A program made the translations under genes and the position numbers. A stretch of 64,000 bases of DNA from Flavobacteriaceae bacterium (GTDB lineage Bacteria > Bacteroidota > Bacteroidia > Flavobacteriales > Flavobacteriaceae). The notes under the pieces are model-generated. The model saw only the letters and a list, made by a program, of their open reading frames with translations, was not told the origin of the DNA and did not search any database. Shown piece after piece: positions 28,401-37,916 of this stretch (within the stretch, counting starts at the first letter, position 1; each line of letters begins with the position of its first letter). The stretch lies in the NCBI GenBank assembly GCA_002690805.1, contig NZFW01000024.1, positions 37,053 through 101,052 on the forward strand, in the 5' to 3' direction.

Positions 28401-28661
28401 TTGATCATCTGCACCAACAGTAATTGCTGAGGTTTCATAACCAACAAAACTATATTCAAGAACAGAGCCTTCTGCAACTTCTATGGAATAATTACCATCG
28501 AAATCTGTAGAGACACCATTACTGGTACCTTGCTCAAGTACTGTAGCTCCTGGGAGCGGCATACCTTGGTCATCAGAGACCACACCTGTGATAGTTTTTT
28601 GAGCGAGCGCAACTTGCGTCACAAGTAAACTAACCATCAACAGTCTTAATAAGCTTTTCAT
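25401..28661 (-). CDS. SusC/RagA-type TonB-linked outer-membrane transporter
   Basis: A 1086-residue TonB-dependent transporter. The signal peptide covers about 1-20. A carboxypeptidase-regulatory-like domain follows (GVVSDDQGMPLPGATVLEQG, about 26-105). The plug has the SusC hallmarks EEVIVTSLGIKREKQALGY, IVIRGFNT, PLFIVDGVPF and GVILITTKSG. The barrel contains YGRNG-type blocks and the late SVWRLGEISLTYDMP segment, and ends GASLKLTF. With SusD it imports large ligands such as oligosaccharides or peptides. No glycoside hydrolase or peptidase is adjacent, so the substrate cannot be inferred. A good promoter lies about 50-80 bases upstream. Confidence 0.95.
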   Translation of the reverse strand: MKSLLRLLMVSLLVTQVALAQKTITGVVSDDQGMPLPGATVLEQGTSNGVSTDFDGNYSIEVAEGSVLEYSFVGYETSAITVGADDQINVSLAQGNELEEVIVTSLGIKREKQALGYAVSEVESDQLEQRAEGDIGRVLAGKASGVQITNASGVSGSGTSIVIRGFNTFSQGNQPLFIVDGVPFASDTNAQGSFVDGNSGSSRFLDIDPNNIESVNVLKGLAASNLYGTQGRNGVILITTKSGSTAGSGAKKTEITVNTSYFNVELASQPDYQMQYGNGFDQSFGWFFSNWGPSFDEGGPAGWGGQSSINGSGSWDSSLIGPNAGQSVTRGYLKHPYVTQSRATGTYEILELIGLNQTSEYKWQPYDSVGGFFVTGHTASTNMNLRGASDDGKISYNINYGNLEDKGFTRENSLRRNTLSFGGRAQLSNGFTINGTLNYSQTNFKSPPVAAGYGSNVGGEGASVFANVFYTPRSVDLIGLPDTNPVTNGSLYYRNNNGIQNPIWTTKNAANTQLVDRVFGGANISYNINDNLNVSYRYGLDVYSENNVNYANKGGKTGSLINQNGIYETWNNRKQINDHNLSIAGSYKFGEIGADFTIGYTTRGDVYDRNGTRSIGQQVYGVLRHFNYEQQDEIQYYEARNIKGLYGQASFDYQRYAYLTLSARQDWVSNLSMDNRSITYPSASVSFLPTSAFPEIKSDMLNLLKVRASYGTSANFPFGYPISATLTLDTQDFLTDAGGQVISNTSGSRLGNPNLKPETISEIEFGIEGRFLDSRLSLDLSVYNKKTNDLIITRPLDPSTGYSSTQTNIGEIENKGVEVDLGIDVLRGQDLNWSAFINYSANESIVTDLGLDTEEIVYSGFSNLGNVARVGESLGAIVGSKITTTDAGGRLVNNQGSYDTTFGTNIIGDANPNFLLNISNSISYKNFSFNFLINHVNGGDIYSMTVATMLGRGLTNDTLDRELSFILPGVNSAGEVNTRQINNSTFYFSNVLYGPDELQIYDGSVWRLGEISLTYDMPQSLIDKTPFGGISLTASGYNLWYNAYNTPEGVNFDPNIAGTGVGNGRGFDYLNGPSARRYGASLKLTF

Positions 28662-28709
28662 ACTTTCATTTTTGATTAATTAATAATTTGTTTAAAAAAA
28701 ATTTGGCTA

Positions 28710-28741
28710 TAAATATAGTTCAAATGTTAAGAAAAACCAAA
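28710..28741 (-). promoter_or_regulatory. Promoter of the SusC-SusD operon
   Basis: Minus-strand TTTG (28741-28738), a 20-base spacer and TATATTTA (28717-28710) fit the Bacteroidota pattern with one mismatch in the last base of the -7 box. Transcription would begin about 40 bases before the susC ATG at 28661. Confidence 0.65.
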
Positions 28742-28795
28742 AATTCTTAATTTTCCTTTATTTAAAAACTAAAAATATGTTAACCTAAAAATATT

Positions 28796-29536
28796 TTAGA
28801 GTGAATTAATATAATTAAAGATTTTCTTTAAACCTTCCGAAGTTTTTAATTTCACATCATTATTCTTAATGAAACTTCTCACTTTAGACCCGTTTTCTCC
28901 ACTAATCTTTATCAAATTAGATTTACTTGTTTTAAGTGGCAAAGGGGTCTCGCCATTTAAACTATAATAATAGTTAATATCATCAACAAATCTAGCAGGA
29001 AAAGATCTATCTAGAGATGTTCTTGCTTCGACAGCTTTCATATACATTTTTTTTCTTTTTAGATAAAGCGAGTAGTTCCCATCAACAATAACAATTAGAT
29101 AACCAATGATAGGATAATTTGACTCCTTTAAGCGATGAGGAAGGAGTCTGTATTCTTCATTATCAATTATAGCATTTACTTTTGCGCTTTTTAAAAGAAT
29201 TTCTTCAGCGTCTACCTGAGAAACACTTTTTCCCATTTCAATTTCATCGTTAGCAGCATTGTATCTTAAATAAGCTTTTTCTTTTAGTTCTTCCCCAAAA
29301 TAAATAACAGTTGATGATTGAAAATTTTTATTAAAATAATATGAACCTTTTACGTCTTTGGGCGTTTCTGCTTTCCTTGCTTTTCGGTTGGTTAAATCTG
29401 TCATTGCATTCATTAGTCTTGAATCTGTTCGATCAAAAACTCCCGCAGGCCCATTTGATGCAGATGGCAATGCCTGAGAAAATAAAAAATTAAAATTTAC
29501 GATTGTAAAAAAGGAAATAAAAAAAATCTTGCGCAT
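28796..29536 (-). CDS. Secreted protein of unknown function
   Basis: A 246-residue protein with a signal peptide (hydrophobic 4-20, likely cut after FSQA). The body is not recognised as any named family. Visible features are a basic stretch TNRKARKAETPKDVKGSYYF (about 49-68), the segment YLRYNAANDEIEMG resembling flavobacterial secreted proteins of unknown role, and a lysine-rich end. No lipobox, membrane anchor or type IX C-terminal signal is evident, so it is probably periplasmic. It lies between the SusC operon (same strand, 134 bases away) and the divergent rpsL operon, and is likely transcribed on its own. Confidence 0.6.
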   Translation of the reverse strand: MRKIFFISFFTIVNFNFLFSQALPSASNGPAGVFDRTDSRLMNAMTDLTNRKARKAETPKDVKGSYYFNKNFQSSTVIYFGEELKEKAYLRYNAANDEIEMGKSVSQVDAEEILLKSAKVNAIIDNEEYRLLPHRLKESNYPIIGYLIVIVDGNYSLYLKRKKMYMKAVEARTSLDRSFPARFVDDINYYYSLNGETPLPLKTSKSNLIKISGENGSKVRSFIKNNDVKLKTSEGLKKIFNYINSL

Positions 29537-29850
29537 ATTTGTTTATTTGAAAGCCGTAAAATTAAAAATTAAATTTTATTTACTTATTATAATTTAGACT
29601 TCTTTTAAGGTTTTTTAAGTCAATCCAGAATAAAAATTATTAAATAAACAAATACAATAAATTTGTATGATAAGTAACTAGGACAAAATGACCTTTAGTT
29701 TTGATAATTAATATCAAATGTTTTACATAAAGCCATAAAATATTATTTTTTTTAAAAAAACAGCGATTTTGGATTTGAAAGACAAAAAAAATATTCTACA
29801 TTTGCACGCCCAAAAAGGGGATTTCAATAATTAAAATTGATTTATCAAGT
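29537..29850. other. 314-base intergenic region before the ribosomal superoperon
   Basis: AT-rich divergent region. It holds the rpsL promoter (29774-29804) and a small 7-bp inverted repeat (TTTGATA at 29700-29706 and TATCAAA at 29712-29718). No open frame with a recognisable product, tRNA or structured RNA was seen. No clear promoter for the leftward secreted-protein gene was found. Confidence 0.7.
29774..29804 (+). promoter_or_regulatory. Promoter of the str-S10-spc-alpha superoperon
   Basis: TTTG (29774-29777), a 19-base spacer and TACATTTG (29797-29804) match the Bacteroidota consensus TTTG-(17-23)-TAnnTTTG exactly. The rpsL start codon is 46 bases beyond the -7 element. Confidence 0.85.
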
Positions 29851-30225
29851 ATGCCAACTATTGCACAATTAGTAAGAAAAGGGAGAGTAACAAATGCTAG
29901 AAAAAGTAAGTCAGCTGCTCTTGAATCTAGTCCACAGCGGCGAGGAGTCTGTACCAGAGTTTACACCACAACACCCAAAAAACCTAATTCAGCCATGCGT
30001 AAAGTCGCACGTGTTAGATTAACTAATGGCAAAGAAGTAAATGCCTACATTCCGGGAGAAGGTCACAACCTTCAGGAACATTCGATCGTTTTAGTTCGTG
30101 GAGGAAGAGTAAAAGATTTGCCTGGAGTCCGCTATCACATTGTTCGTGGTGCTCTTGATACTGCTGGAGTTGAAGGGCGACTTCAAAGGAGATCTAAATA
30201 TGGAGCAAAAAGACCAAAAAAATAA
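29851..30225 (+). CDS. rpsL: 30S ribosomal protein S12
   Basis: A 124-residue decoding-centre protein. The strongly conserved blocks [44 protein letters not shown] and [13 protein letters not shown] are intact, and the length is normal. It is the first gene of the ribosomal superoperon, under a consensus promoter, with rpsG 24 bases downstream. The PKKPNSA loop has the wild-type lysine whose replacement is known to give streptomycin resistance in other bacteria. Confidence 0.99.
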   Translation: MPTIAQLVRKGRVTNARKSKSAALESSPQRRGVCTRVYTTTPKKPNSAMRKVARVRLTNGKEVNAYIPGEGHNLQEHSIVLVRGGRVKDLPGVRYHIVRGALDTAGVEGRLQRRSKYGAKRPKK

Positions 30226-30249
30226 TTAAAATTTTTTCAAAAATTCATC

Positions 30250-30729
30250 ATGAGAAAAAGAGAAGCCAAAAAACGACCATTACTCCCAGATCCCAAATTT
30301 AAGGAACAATTAGTAACTCGTTTTGTTAATAATCTTATGTGGGATGGAAAAAAGTCTACAGCCTTTAAAATATTTTACGACGCTATTGACATAATAGATG
30401 AACGCAAGCAAGAAGATGACGAAAAAACTGCACTAGATATATGGAAAGATGCCCTTTCTAACGTTATGCCTCATGTTGAGGTTAGAAGCAGAAGAGTTGG
30501 GGGTGCAACATTTCAAATACCAATGCAAATTCGTGCTGATAGAAAAGTTTCATTAGCAATGAAATGGCTTATAAGTTATTCCAGAAAAAGAAATGAAAAG
30601 TCAATGGCTCTTAGGCTTGCAAATGAATGTATTGCTGCAGCCAAAGAAGAAGGAGCTGCTGTAAAGAAAAGAGTTGATACTCACAAAATGGCTGAAGCTA
30701 ACAAAGCCTTTTCTCATTTTAGATTTTAA
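30250..30729 (+). CDS. rpsG: 30S ribosomal protein S7
   Basis: A 159-residue primary 16S rRNA 3'-domain binder in the head of the 30S subunit. The conserved core VTRFVNNLMWDGKKSTA, NVMPHVEVRSRRVGGATFQIP and AMKWLISYSRKR is present. It ends KAFSHFRF as in other Bacteroidota. It lies between rpsL and fusA, with short gaps, in the str part of the cluster. Confidence 0.99.
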   Translation: MRKREAKKRPLLPDPKFKEQLVTRFVNNLMWDGKKSTAFKIFYDAIDIIDERKQEDDEKTALDIWKDALSNVMPHVEVRSRRVGGATFQIPMQIRADRKVSLAMKWLISYSRKRNEKSMALRLANECIAAAKEEGAAVKKRVDTHKMAEANKAFSHFRF

Positions 30730-30740
30730 ATTTAACATAA

Positions 30741-32867
30741 ATGTCAAGAGATTTAAAATATACACGTAATATAGGAATTGCTGCTCACATTGATGCTGGT
30801 AAAACCACAACTACTGAGCGTATTCTTTTTTACACAGGAGTTAGTCACAAAATTGGAGAAGTTCATGATGGTGCAGCTACTATGGACTGGATGGAGCAGG
30901 AACAAGAACGTGGAATAACAATTACCTCTGCCGCTACTACTTGTAAATGGTCTTTTCCTACTGAACAAGGAAAACCAACTACAGAAGCAAAAGACTATCA
31001 TTTTAATATTATTGATACTCCAGGCCACGTAGATTTTACAGTTGAAGTAAACCGATCTTTAAGAGTTCTTGATGGATTGGTTTTTTTGTTTTCAGCAGTT
31101 GACGGTGTTGAACCACAATCAGAGACTAATTGGCGTTTGGCCGATAATTATAAAGTCCCTCGAATAGGATTTGTCAATAAAATGGATAGACAGGGATCTA
31201 ATTTTTTAGGAGTATGTAAACAGGTCAAAGACATGCTTAAGTCAAATGCGGTTCCGATTGTTCTCAATATAGGTGATGAAGATAATTTTAAGGGAATTGT
31301 TGATCTAGTAAAAAATCGAGCTATTGTCTGGCATGACGATAATTATGGATCAACATTTGATGTTGTTGATATTCCTGAAGACCTAAAAGATGAAGCTGAT
31401 GCTCTACGAAATCAATTAATTGAGGCAGTTGCTGAGTATGACGAGGTTTTATTAGAGAAGTTTTTTGATGATCCAGATTCCATTACAGAGGATGAAGTTC
31501 ACAATGCATTAAGAGCTGCAACACAAGACATTAGTATCATTCCCATGGTCTGTGGTTCCTCATTTAAAAATAAAGGAGTTCAATTTTTATTAGATGCTGT
31601 ATGCAGATATTTACCTTCTCCTGAGGATAAGGAAGCAATAGTTGGTACTGATCCTAAGTCAGATTTAGAAATTGCAAGAAAACCTAGTACAAAAGAACCA
31701 TTTTCAGCACTAGCATTCAAAATTGCTACAGATCCATATGTTGGACGTTTAGCTTTTTTTCGTGTATACTCCGGTAATTTAAATGCTGGATCATATGTTC
31801 TTAATAACAGATCTGGAAATAAGGAGAGAATTTCACGTATTTACCAAATGCATTCCAACAAGCAAAATGCTATTGACATAATTGAAGCTGGTGATATTGG
31901 TGCTGCAGTTGGTTTTAAAGATATTAAAACAGGAGATACTCTTTCAAATGAAAAATTTCCAATCATTTTGGAAAGTATGGATTTCCCGGATCCCGTAATA
32001 GGTATTGCAGTCGAACCCAAAACTAAGGCAGATGTTGATAAATTAGGAATGTCTCTTGCAAAGTTAGCTGAGGAGGACCCAACTTTTCAGGTCAAATCTG
32101 ATGAAGCTTCTGGTCAAACCATTATTTCTGGTATGGGAGAGCTTCATTTAGATATTATAATTGATCGCCTTCGTCGTGAGTTTAAAGTTGAAGTCAATCA
32201 AGGACAACCTCAAGTTGAATACAAGGAATCATTAACAACAAAAGCTCAGCATAGAGAAATTTATAAAAAGCAATCAGGAGGTAGAGGAAAATTTGCAGAT
32301 ATTGTTTTTGATATTGAGCCTGCTGAAGACGGAAAATCAGGACTTGAGTTTATTAATTTGATAAAAGGTGGTAATGTGCCAAAAGAATATATTCCTTCTG
32401 TTGAAAAAGGATTTAAAATGTCAATGAGTAATGGTCCTTTGGCTGGATTCGAGGTTGATTCAATGAAAATTACATTAAAAGATGGATCTTTTCATGCAGT
32501 CGACTCAGATTCTCTGTCATTTGAGTTAGCAGCTAAATTAGGATTCAAAGCTGCAGCAAAAGCTGCAAAAGCAGTAATTATGGAACCTATTATGAAGCTT
32601 GAAGTTTTGACACCTGAAGAGAATATGGGTGATATAGTAGGAGATTTAAATCGTCGTCGAGAACAGGTTAACTCAATGGATGATCGAGCGGGATCTAAAG
32701 TTGTAAAAGCAGAAGTTCCTCTTTCCGAAATGTTTGGATATGTAACTTCTTTAAGAACACTCTCTTCAGGAAGAGCAACCTCAACCATGGAATTTTCTCA
32801 TTATGCTGAAACTCCATCAAACATATCAGAAAAAGTTATTGCTGATGTTAAAGGGAACAATATTTAA
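30741..32867 (+). CDS. fusA: Elongation factor G
   Basis: A 708-residue translocation GTPase. The G1 motif [13 protein letters not shown] (14-26), the switch [23 protein letters not shown], the NKMD motif and the C-terminal EF-G domains ([28 protein letters not shown] and the final [15 protein letters not shown]) are all present at normal length. It is 11 bases after rpsG. Unlike the classical str operon, tuf does not follow; rpsJ starts nine bases later. Confidence 0.99.
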   Translation: MSRDLKYTRNIGIAAHIDAGKTTTTERILFYTGVSHKIGEVHDGAATMDWMEQEQERGITITSAATTCKWSFPTEQGKPTTEAKDYHFNIIDTPGHVDFTVEVNRSLRVLDGLVFLFSAVDGVEPQSETNWRLADNYKVPRIGFVNKMDRQGSNFLGVCKQVKDMLKSNAVPIVLNIGDEDNFKGIVDLVKNRAIVWHDDNYGSTFDVVDIPEDLKDEADALRNQLIEAVAEYDEVLLEKFFDDPDSITEDEVHNALRAATQDISIIPMVCGSSFKNKGVQFLLDAVCRYLPSPEDKEAIVGTDPKSDLEIARKPSTKEPFSALAFKIATDPYVGRLAFFRVYSGNLNAGSYVLNNRSGNKERISRIYQMHSNKQNAIDIIEAGDIGAAVGFKDIKTGDTLSNEKFPIILESMDFPDPVIGIAVEPKTKADVDKLGMSLAKLAEEDPTFQVKSDEASGQTIISGMGELHLDIIIDRLRREFKVEVNQGQPQVEYKESLTTKAQHREIYKKQSGGRGKFADIVFDIEPAEDGKSGLEFINLIKGGNVPKEYIPSVEKGFKMSMSNGPLAGFEVDSMKITLKDGSFHAVDSDSLSFELAAKLGFKAAAKAAKAVIMEPIMKLEVLTPEENMGDIVGDLNRRREQVNSMDDRAGSKVVKAEVPLSEMFGYVTSLRTLSSGRATSTMEFSHYAETPSNISEKVIADVKGNNI

Positions 32868-32876
32868 TATTAAAAG

Positions 32877-33182
32877 ATGAGTCAAAAAATTAGAATAAAG
32901 TTAAAATCGTATGACCACAATTTAGTAGACAAATCTGCTGATAAAATTGTTAAGACCGTAAAAACAACTGGAGCTGTTGTAACAGGTCCGATTCCACTTC
33001 CAACACACAAAAAAATTTTTACTGTTCTTCGCTCGCCTCATGTTAACAAAAAATCACGTGAACAATTCAAATTGTGTTACAATAAACGTTTGCTAGATAT
33101 TTACAGTTCATCATCAAAAACAATTGATGCTCTAATGAAACTCGAATTACCTAGTGGTGTTGAAGTTGAAATAAAAGTTTAA
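32877..33182 (+). CDS. rpsJ: 30S ribosomal protein S10
   Basis: A 101-residue head protein of the 30S subunit, also known as NusE in transcription antitermination. Conserved segments: [46 protein letters not shown] and [11 protein letters not shown]. This is the first gene of the classical S10 operon, but no promoter-like gap separates it from fusA, so str and S10 genes appear to be one unit here. Confidence 0.99.
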   Translation: MSQKIRIKLKSYDHNLVDKSADKIVKTVKTTGAVVTGPIPLPTHKKIFTVLRSPHVNKKSREQFKLCYNKRLLDIYSSSSKTIDALMKLELPSGVEVEIKV

Positions 33183-33200
33183 ATAAATATTATAGTAATC

Positions 33201-33818
33201 ATGTCTGGATTAATTGGAAAAAAAGTTGGAATGACATCCTTGTTTGATGCAAATGGAAAAAACATTCCATGTACCGTTATCGAAGCGGGTCCTTGTGTGG
33301 TTACCCAGGTCAGAACTAAAAATATTGACGGGTATGAAGCTCTTCAATTAGGTTTCGATGACAAAAGTGAGAAAAACAGTTCTAAAGCTGCGATTGGTCA
33401 TTTTAAAAATGCTAATGCTGTTGTCAAACGTAAACTCTTTGAATTCAAAAATTTTAGTAAAGAATATAAATTGGGTGACCAGATAAGTGTTGATCATTTT
33501 ATTGAAGGTGAGTTTGTTGATATCTCGGGTATATCAAAAGGAAAAGGATTTCAAGGCGTTGTAAAGCGCCACGGGTTTGCAGGAGTCGGACAAGCTACAC
33601 ATGGACAGCATAATCGTTTAAGAGCCCCTGGTTCAATTGGAGCTGCATCATATCCAGCTCGTGTTTTTAAAGGTATGAGAATGGCAGGACAAACAGGAAA
33701 TAAGTCTGTTAAAGTACAAAACCTTAGAGTACTCAAAGTTGTCTTAGAGAAAAATATTTTAGTAGTTAAAGGATGTGTCCCCGGGCACAATAATTCGTAT
33801 TTAATAATTAGCAAATAA
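33201..33818 (+). CDS. rplC: 50S ribosomal protein L3
   Basis: A 205-residue protein that binds 23S rRNA near the peptidyl-transferase centre. It begins [17 protein letters not shown] and has the diagnostic [13 protein letters not shown] and [17 protein letters not shown] blocks plus the loop [13 protein letters not shown]. The glutamine in this loop is the usual PrmB methylation site in other bacteria. The stop overlaps the rplD start by one base. Confidence 0.99.
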   Translation: MSGLIGKKVGMTSLFDANGKNIPCTVIEAGPCVVTQVRTKNIDGYEALQLGFDDKSEKNSSKAAIGHFKNANAVVKRKLFEFKNFSKEYKLGDQISVDHFIEGEFVDISGISKGKGFQGVVKRHGFAGVGQATHGQHNRLRAPGSIGAASYPARVFKGMRMAGQTGNKSVKVQNLRVLKVVLEKNILVVKGCVPGHNNSYLIISK

Positions 33819-34450
33819 TGGAGATAGCTGTTTTAAATATTAAAGGAAAAGATACCGGAAGAAAAGCAAAGCTTAATCCTTCAGTATTTGGTATTGAGCC
33901 GAACGATCATGCAATATATCTTGATGTCAAACAACATCTAGCCAATAAGCGACAAGGCACTCACAAATCAAAAGAACGGGCAGATATTGTTGGTTCAACT
34001 AGAAAGATAAAAAAACAAAAAGGAACTGGAACTGCAAGAGCAGGTAGTATTAAAAACCCATTATTTAGAGGAGGGGGAAGAATATTTGGTCCTACTCCTA
34101 GAGATTATAGTCAAAAAGTTAACAAAAAAGTTAAACGATTGGCAAGAAAATCGGCATTAAGTAAAAAAGCTAAAAACAAAGAGATAATTATTTTAGAAGA
34201 TTTTAAATTTGACACCCCTAAAACAAGTATTTTTTTAAAAGTGTTAAAGTCCCTAAATGTCGATACTAAAAAATCATTGCTAGTATTAGGAGAGCAAAAT
34301 AAAAATGTATATTTGTCATCGCGTAATTTAAAAAAATCAAAAGTTATAATTAACTCAGAATTAAATACTTACGCCATTTCAAATGCTAGTAATTTAATTT
34401 TAACAGAAGGTGCAATTAGTGAATTAGAATTAATTTTGAACAAAGTTTAA
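33818..34450 (+). CDS. rplD: 50S ribosomal protein L4
   Basis: A 210-residue protein lining the exit tunnel. The extended-loop motif [19 protein letters not shown] and [19 protein letters not shown] is clear, followed by [19 protein letters not shown]. In Escherichia coli L4 represses its own operon. No matching leader structure was identified here, which is expected since the S10 genes continue from fusA. It overlaps rplC by one base. Confidence 0.98.
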   Translation: MEIAVLNIKGKDTGRKAKLNPSVFGIEPNDHAIYLDVKQHLANKRQGTHKSKERADIVGSTRKIKKQKGTGTARAGSIKNPLFRGGGRIFGPTPRDYSQKVNKKVKRLARKSALSKKAKNKEIIILEDFKFDTPKTSIFLKVLKSLNVDTKKSLLVLGEQNKNVYLSSRNLKKSKVIINSELNTYAISNASNLILTEGAISELELILNKV

Positions 34451-34454
34451 ATTT

Positions 34455-34745
34455 ATGAGTATTTTAATTAAACCAATTATTACTGAAAAAGCAACTGCAG
34501 ATAGCGAGTTAAATAATCGTTACACTTTTCTAGTTGATGTAAAAGCCAATAAAGTTGAAATTAAAAAAGCTGTTGAAAGTTATTATGATGTTAATGTATC
34601 CAAAGTTAGAACTCTGAATTATGGGCCAGAAAGAAAAACAAAGTATACTAAAACTGGAATACAACATGGTAAAACTAATGCTCTAAAAAAAGCTATAGTT
34701 CAACTAATAGAAGGTGATGTAATCGATTTTTACAATAATTTATAA
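34455..34745 (+). CDS. rplW: 50S ribosomal protein L23
   Basis: A 96-residue protein at the tunnel exit that docks trigger factor and SRP. The family pattern is [16 protein letters not shown] at the N terminus, [19 protein letters not shown], then [10 protein letters not shown] and the lysine-rich loop. Normal length. Four bases after rplD and 11 before rplB. Confidence 0.98.
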   Translation: MSILIKPIITEKATADSELNNRYTFLVDVKANKVEIKKAVESYYDVNVSKVRTLNYGPERKTKYTKTGIQHGKTNALKKAIVQLIEGDVIDFYNNL

Positions 34746-34756
34746 TATTTGGAGAT

Positions 34757-35581
34757 ATGTCAGTAAGAAAATTAAAACCGGTAACACCTGCTCAAAGATT
34801 TACAATAGTAAATGGCTTTGATGCTATTACTACTGATAAACCAGAAAAAAGTTTACTTGAGCCTCAAAAGAGAAGTGGCGGTAGAAACAATAAAGGAAAA
34901 ATGACTATTCGATACAAAGGTGGAGGCCACAAAAGACGCTATCGAGTCATTGACTTCAAAAGAAATAAATTTGATATACCCGCGACAGTAAAATCTATTG
35001 AATACGATCCTAATCGAAGCTCTTTTATTGCACTTTTGGAATATAAAGACGGTGAGAAAAGATATATCATTGCCCAAAGTGGATTAAAAGTTGGGCAAAA
35101 AGTTTCTTCCGGAGAAAAATCATCAGCTGATGTGGGTAATTCTTTACCTCTTTCAAAAATACCACTTGGTACAATTATTTCATGTATAGAACTTCAACCT
35201 AAAAAAGGAGCAGTAATTGCTAGAAGTGCTGGAGCATTTGCTCAATTAATGGCAAGAGAGGGTAAATTTGCTTCAATTAAAATGCCCTCAGGGGAAACTA
35301 GATTAATCCAAACATTATGTTTGGCAACCATAGGTTCTGTGTCAAATTCGGATCATCAGCTTCTAGTTGCAGGAAAAGCGGGAAGATCACGTTGGTTAGG
35401 ACGTCGTCCAAGAACAAGACCTGTTGCAATGAACCCTGTCGATCATCCTATGGGTGGTGGTGAAGGCCGTGCATCAGGTGGGCATCCTAGGTCAAGAAAT
35501 GGGATCCCTGCTAAAGGATTCCGAACACGATCAAAAACTAAAGCAAGTAATAAATTTATAATAGAGCGAAGAAAAAAATAA
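34757..35581 (+). CDS. rplB: 50S ribosomal protein L2
   Basis: A 274-residue protein needed for subunit joining and the peptidyl-transferase centre. Clear blocks: [55 protein letters not shown], and the highly conserved [19 protein letters not shown] containing the essential histidine, then [16 protein letters not shown] possible RBS (GGAGAT) lies nine bases before the ATG. It is followed by rpsS after three bases. Confidence 0.99.
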   Translation: MSVRKLKPVTPAQRFTIVNGFDAITTDKPEKSLLEPQKRSGGRNNKGKMTIRYKGGGHKRRYRVIDFKRNKFDIPATVKSIEYDPNRSSFIALLEYKDGEKRYIIAQSGLKVGQKVSSGEKSSADVGNSLPLSKIPLGTIISCIELQPKKGAVIARSAGAFAQLMAREGKFASIKMPSGETRLIQTLCLATIGSVSNSDHQLLVAGKAGRSRWLGRRPRTRPVAMNPVDHPMGGGEGRASGGHPRSRNGIPAKGFRTRSKTKASNKFIIERRKK

Positions 35582-35584
35582 ATT

Positions 35585-35863
35585 ATGTCACGTTCACTAA
35601 AAAAAGGTCCATTTGTTCATCATAGTTTAAATGCTAAGATCAACACTAATATTGAGAAAAATAAAAAAACAGTTATTAAGACTTGGTCTCGTGCATCTTT
35701 AATAACACCAGATTTTGTTGGACAAACTATTGGAGTACATAATGGTAAGACACACATACCTGTTTACATTACAGAGAATATGGTAGGACATAAGTTAGGT
35801 GAATTTTCTCCAACTCGTTCATTTCGTGGGCATGCTGGTGCCAAAAATAAAGGAAAAAAATAA
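35585..35863 (+). CDS. rpsS: 30S ribosomal protein S19
   Basis: A 92-residue head protein that pairs with S13 near the A-site. It starts [13 protein letters not shown] and carries [39 protein letters not shown] and the basic end [12 protein letters not shown]. Length normal. It lies between rplB and rplV in the S10 order. Confidence 0.99.
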   Translation: MSRSLKKGPFVHHSLNAKINTNIEKNKKTVIKTWSRASLITPDFVGQTIGVHNGKTHIPVYITENMVGHKLGEFSPTRSFRGHAGAKNKGKK

Positions 35864-35869
35864 AGCACC

Positions 35870-36274
35870 ATGGGAAATCGAAAAAGAAAAAGTGCCGAGC
35901 TCAGCAAAGAAAGTAAAAGAAAATTTTCTTTTGCAAAATTAAATAATTGCCCTACTTCCCCACGCAAAATGAGACTTGTAGCAGATCAGGTAAGGGGTGA
36001 AAGTATCGAAAAAGCTCTTTCCATTCTTAAATTTAGTCCTAAAGAGGCATCTAAAAGACTTGAAAAACTTCTGTTATCAGCAGTATCAAATTGGCAATCA
36101 AAAAATGAAAATAGTGATGTTGAAAATGCGAATCTTTTTATTCGTGAAGTTAAGGTAGACAGCGGAAGTATGCTCAAAAGATTACGTCCAGCCCCACAGG
36201 GACGTGCGCACAGAATTAGAAAACGATCAAATCATGTAACCCTTATTTTGGGTTCAAATAATAATGAAGATTAA
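35870..36274 (+). CDS. rplV: 50S ribosomal protein L22
   Basis: A 134-residue tunnel-wall protein. Conserved core: NCPTSPRKMRLVADQVRGES, LLLSAVSNWQSKN, and the beta-hairpin tip and end VDSGSMLKRLRPAPQGRAHRI. Bacteroidota L22 carries an N-terminal extension, seen here as a basic segment before residue 25. Macrolide-relevant hairpin residues appear standard. rpsC starts three bases after the stop. Confidence 0.98.
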   Translation: MGNRKRKSAELSKESKRKFSFAKLNNCPTSPRKMRLVADQVRGESIEKALSILKFSPKEASKRLEKLLLSAVSNWQSKNENSDVENANLFIREVKVDSGSMLKRLRPAPQGRAHRIRKRSNHVTLILGSNNNED

Positions 36275-36277
36275 ATT

Positions 36278-37003
36278 ATGGGACAAAAAACAAATCCTAT
36301 TGGAAATCGCCTGGGAATCATAAGAGGATGGGACTCTAATTGGTACGGAGGAAAAGATTATGGTGATAAGCTAGCAGAGGACGACAAAATAAGACGTTAT
36401 ATTTATGCTAGATTATCTAAAGCAAGTGTGTCTAATGTTATAATAGAAAGAACTTTAAAATTAATTACTGTAACTATTACCACAGCTCGACCCGGTATTA
36501 TTATCGGTAAAGCTGGACAAGAAGTAGATAAATTAAAAGAGGAGCTAAAGAAAATAACTGCTAAGGATATTCAAATTAACATCCATGAGATAAAAAGACC
36601 TGAGCTCGATGCTAAGCTTGTTGCTACAAGTATTGCAAGACAGATTGAAAACCGTATTTCATATCGAAGAGCCATTAAAATGTCTATTGCCTCATCAATT
36701 AGAATGAATGCAGAGGGAATTAAAGTACAAATCTCAGGTCGGTTAAATGGAGCTGAGATGGCAAGAAGTGAGTCATATAAAGAAGGGCGCATACCTCTAT
36801 CAACCTTTAGAGCTGATATTGATTATGCTCTTGTTGAAGCTCACACTACATATGGCCGTTTAGGTATTAAGGTTTGGATTATGAAAGGAGAAGTATATGG
36901 AAAGAGAGAATTATCTCCACTTATTGGTATGCAAAAAAAATCAGGTATAAATTCAAAAAATAATAAATCCAATGGACGTCAACAGCGTCGAGGAAGAAAA
37001 TAA
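36278..37003 (+). CDS. rpsC: 30S ribosomal protein S3
   Basis: A 241-residue protein at the mRNA entry channel. It begins [19 protein letters not shown] and contains the KH-type segment [19 protein letters not shown], the [23 protein letters not shown] block and the C-terminal domain [20 protein letters not shown] basic, asparagine/lysine-rich tail follows. The length is slightly above that of Escherichia coli because of the tail. Confidence 0.99.
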   Translation: MGQKTNPIGNRLGIIRGWDSNWYGGKDYGDKLAEDDKIRRYIYARLSKASVSNVIIERTLKLITVTITTARPGIIIGKAGQEVDKLKEELKKITAKDIQINIHEIKRPELDAKLVATSIARQIENRISYRRAIKMSIASSIRMNAEGIKVQISGRLNGAEMARSESYKEGRIPLSTFRADIDYALVEAHTTYGRLGIKVWIMKGEVYGKRELSPLIGMQKKSGINSKNNKSNGRQQRRGRK

Positions 37004-37021
37004 TTTTCAATCACTGGGATC

Positions 37022-37456
37022 ATGTTACAACCTAAAAGAACAAAATTTCGTAAGGCACAAAAAGGAAGAATGAAGGGTTTTTCTCAAAGAGGAAATCAGT
37101 TATCTAATGGAATGTTTGGTATTAAGTCAACTGATTCCCACTTTATAACCTCTAGACAAATTGAAGCTGCAAGAATTGCAGCCACTCGTTACATGAAAAG
37201 AGAAGGCCAATTATGGATCAAAATTTTTCCTGACAAACCCATTACAAAAAAACCATTAGAAGTTAGAATGGGAAAGGGTAAAGGTGCTCCTGAATATTTT
37301 GTAGCTGTTGTTAAGCCTGGAAGAATAATGTTTGAAGTTGCAGGAGTCTCTTTAGATGTTGCAAAAGAAGCGCTAAGGCTTGCTGCACAAAAGCTTCCTG
37401 TTAGAACTAAATTTATCATAGCAAGAGATTATGAATCAAAAACTGATGAAAGATGA
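37022..37456 (+). CDS. rplP: 50S ribosomal protein L16
   Basis: A 144-residue protein near the A-site tRNA elbow. Signatures: [19 protein letters not shown] at the start, [20 protein letters not shown] in the middle, and [20 protein letters not shown] and EVAGV later. It overlaps the rpmC start by four bases (ATGA), a typical coupling junction. Confidence 0.99.
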   Translation: MLQPKRTKFRKAQKGRMKGFSQRGNQLSNGMFGIKSTDSHFITSRQIEAARIAATRYMKREGQLWIKIFPDKPITKKPLEVRMGKGKGAPEYFVAVVKPGRIMFEVAGVSLDVAKEALRLAAQKLPVRTKFIIARDYESKTDER

Positions 37457-37638
37457 AACAAACTGAAATAGAAAAACTCTCATTAGAAGATATAACTGAT
37501 AAACTTGAGGAGTTTAAAAAAAAATTAAGTGACTTGAGAATGTCACACTCAATTTCACCACTTGAAAATCCAATACAAATAAGGGATGTTCGAAGGATAG
37601 TTTCACGTTTATTAACAGCAAAAAATGCAAACAAATAA
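37453..37638 (+). CDS. rpmC: 50S ribosomal protein L29
   Basis: A 61-residue two-helix protein at the tunnel exit. The pattern [24 protein letters not shown] then [21 protein letters not shown] fits L29 (where LENP.qIR..Rr..AR is diagnostic). Its start overlaps the rplP stop. The next gene, rpsQ, is 19 bases on. Confidence 0.97.
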   Translation: MKQTEIEKLSLEDITDKLEEFKKKLSDLRMSHSISPLENPIQIRDVRRIVSRLLTAKNANK

Positions 37639-37657
37639 ATATATTAAGTTATAAATT

Positions 37658-37915
37658 ATGGAAAGCAGAAATCTCAGAAAAGAAAGAATCGGTGTTGTAA
37701 CTAGCAATAAAATGGAAAAATCTATTATTGTTTCTGAAGTAAAGAGAACCAAACATCCAATGTATGGAAAGTATGTTCTAAAAACTAAAAAGTATACAGC
37801 TCATGATGAGATGAACGATTGTAAAATAGGTGATACAGTTAAAATAATGGAAACACGTCCATTAAGTAAATCAAAAAATTGGAGATTAGTAGAAATAATA
37901 GAAAGAGCAAAATAA
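37658..37915 (+). CDS. rpsQ: 30S ribosomal protein S17
   Basis: An 85-residue OB-fold protein binding 16S rRNA. The start [21 protein letters not shown], then [24 protein letters not shown] and [23 protein letters not shown], matches S17 throughout. One base separates it from rplN. Confidence 0.98.
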   Translation: MESRNLRKERIGVVTSNKMEKSIIVSEVKRTKHPMYGKYVLKTKKYTAHDEMNDCKIGDTVKIMETRPLSKSKNWRLVEIIERAK

Positions 37916-37916
37916 A

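Noticed and set aside
22954..28661. The Sus genes as a complete polysaccharide utilisation locus
   Set aside because: No glycoside hydrolase, polysaccharide lyase, sulfatase or sensor regulator is adjacent on either side.
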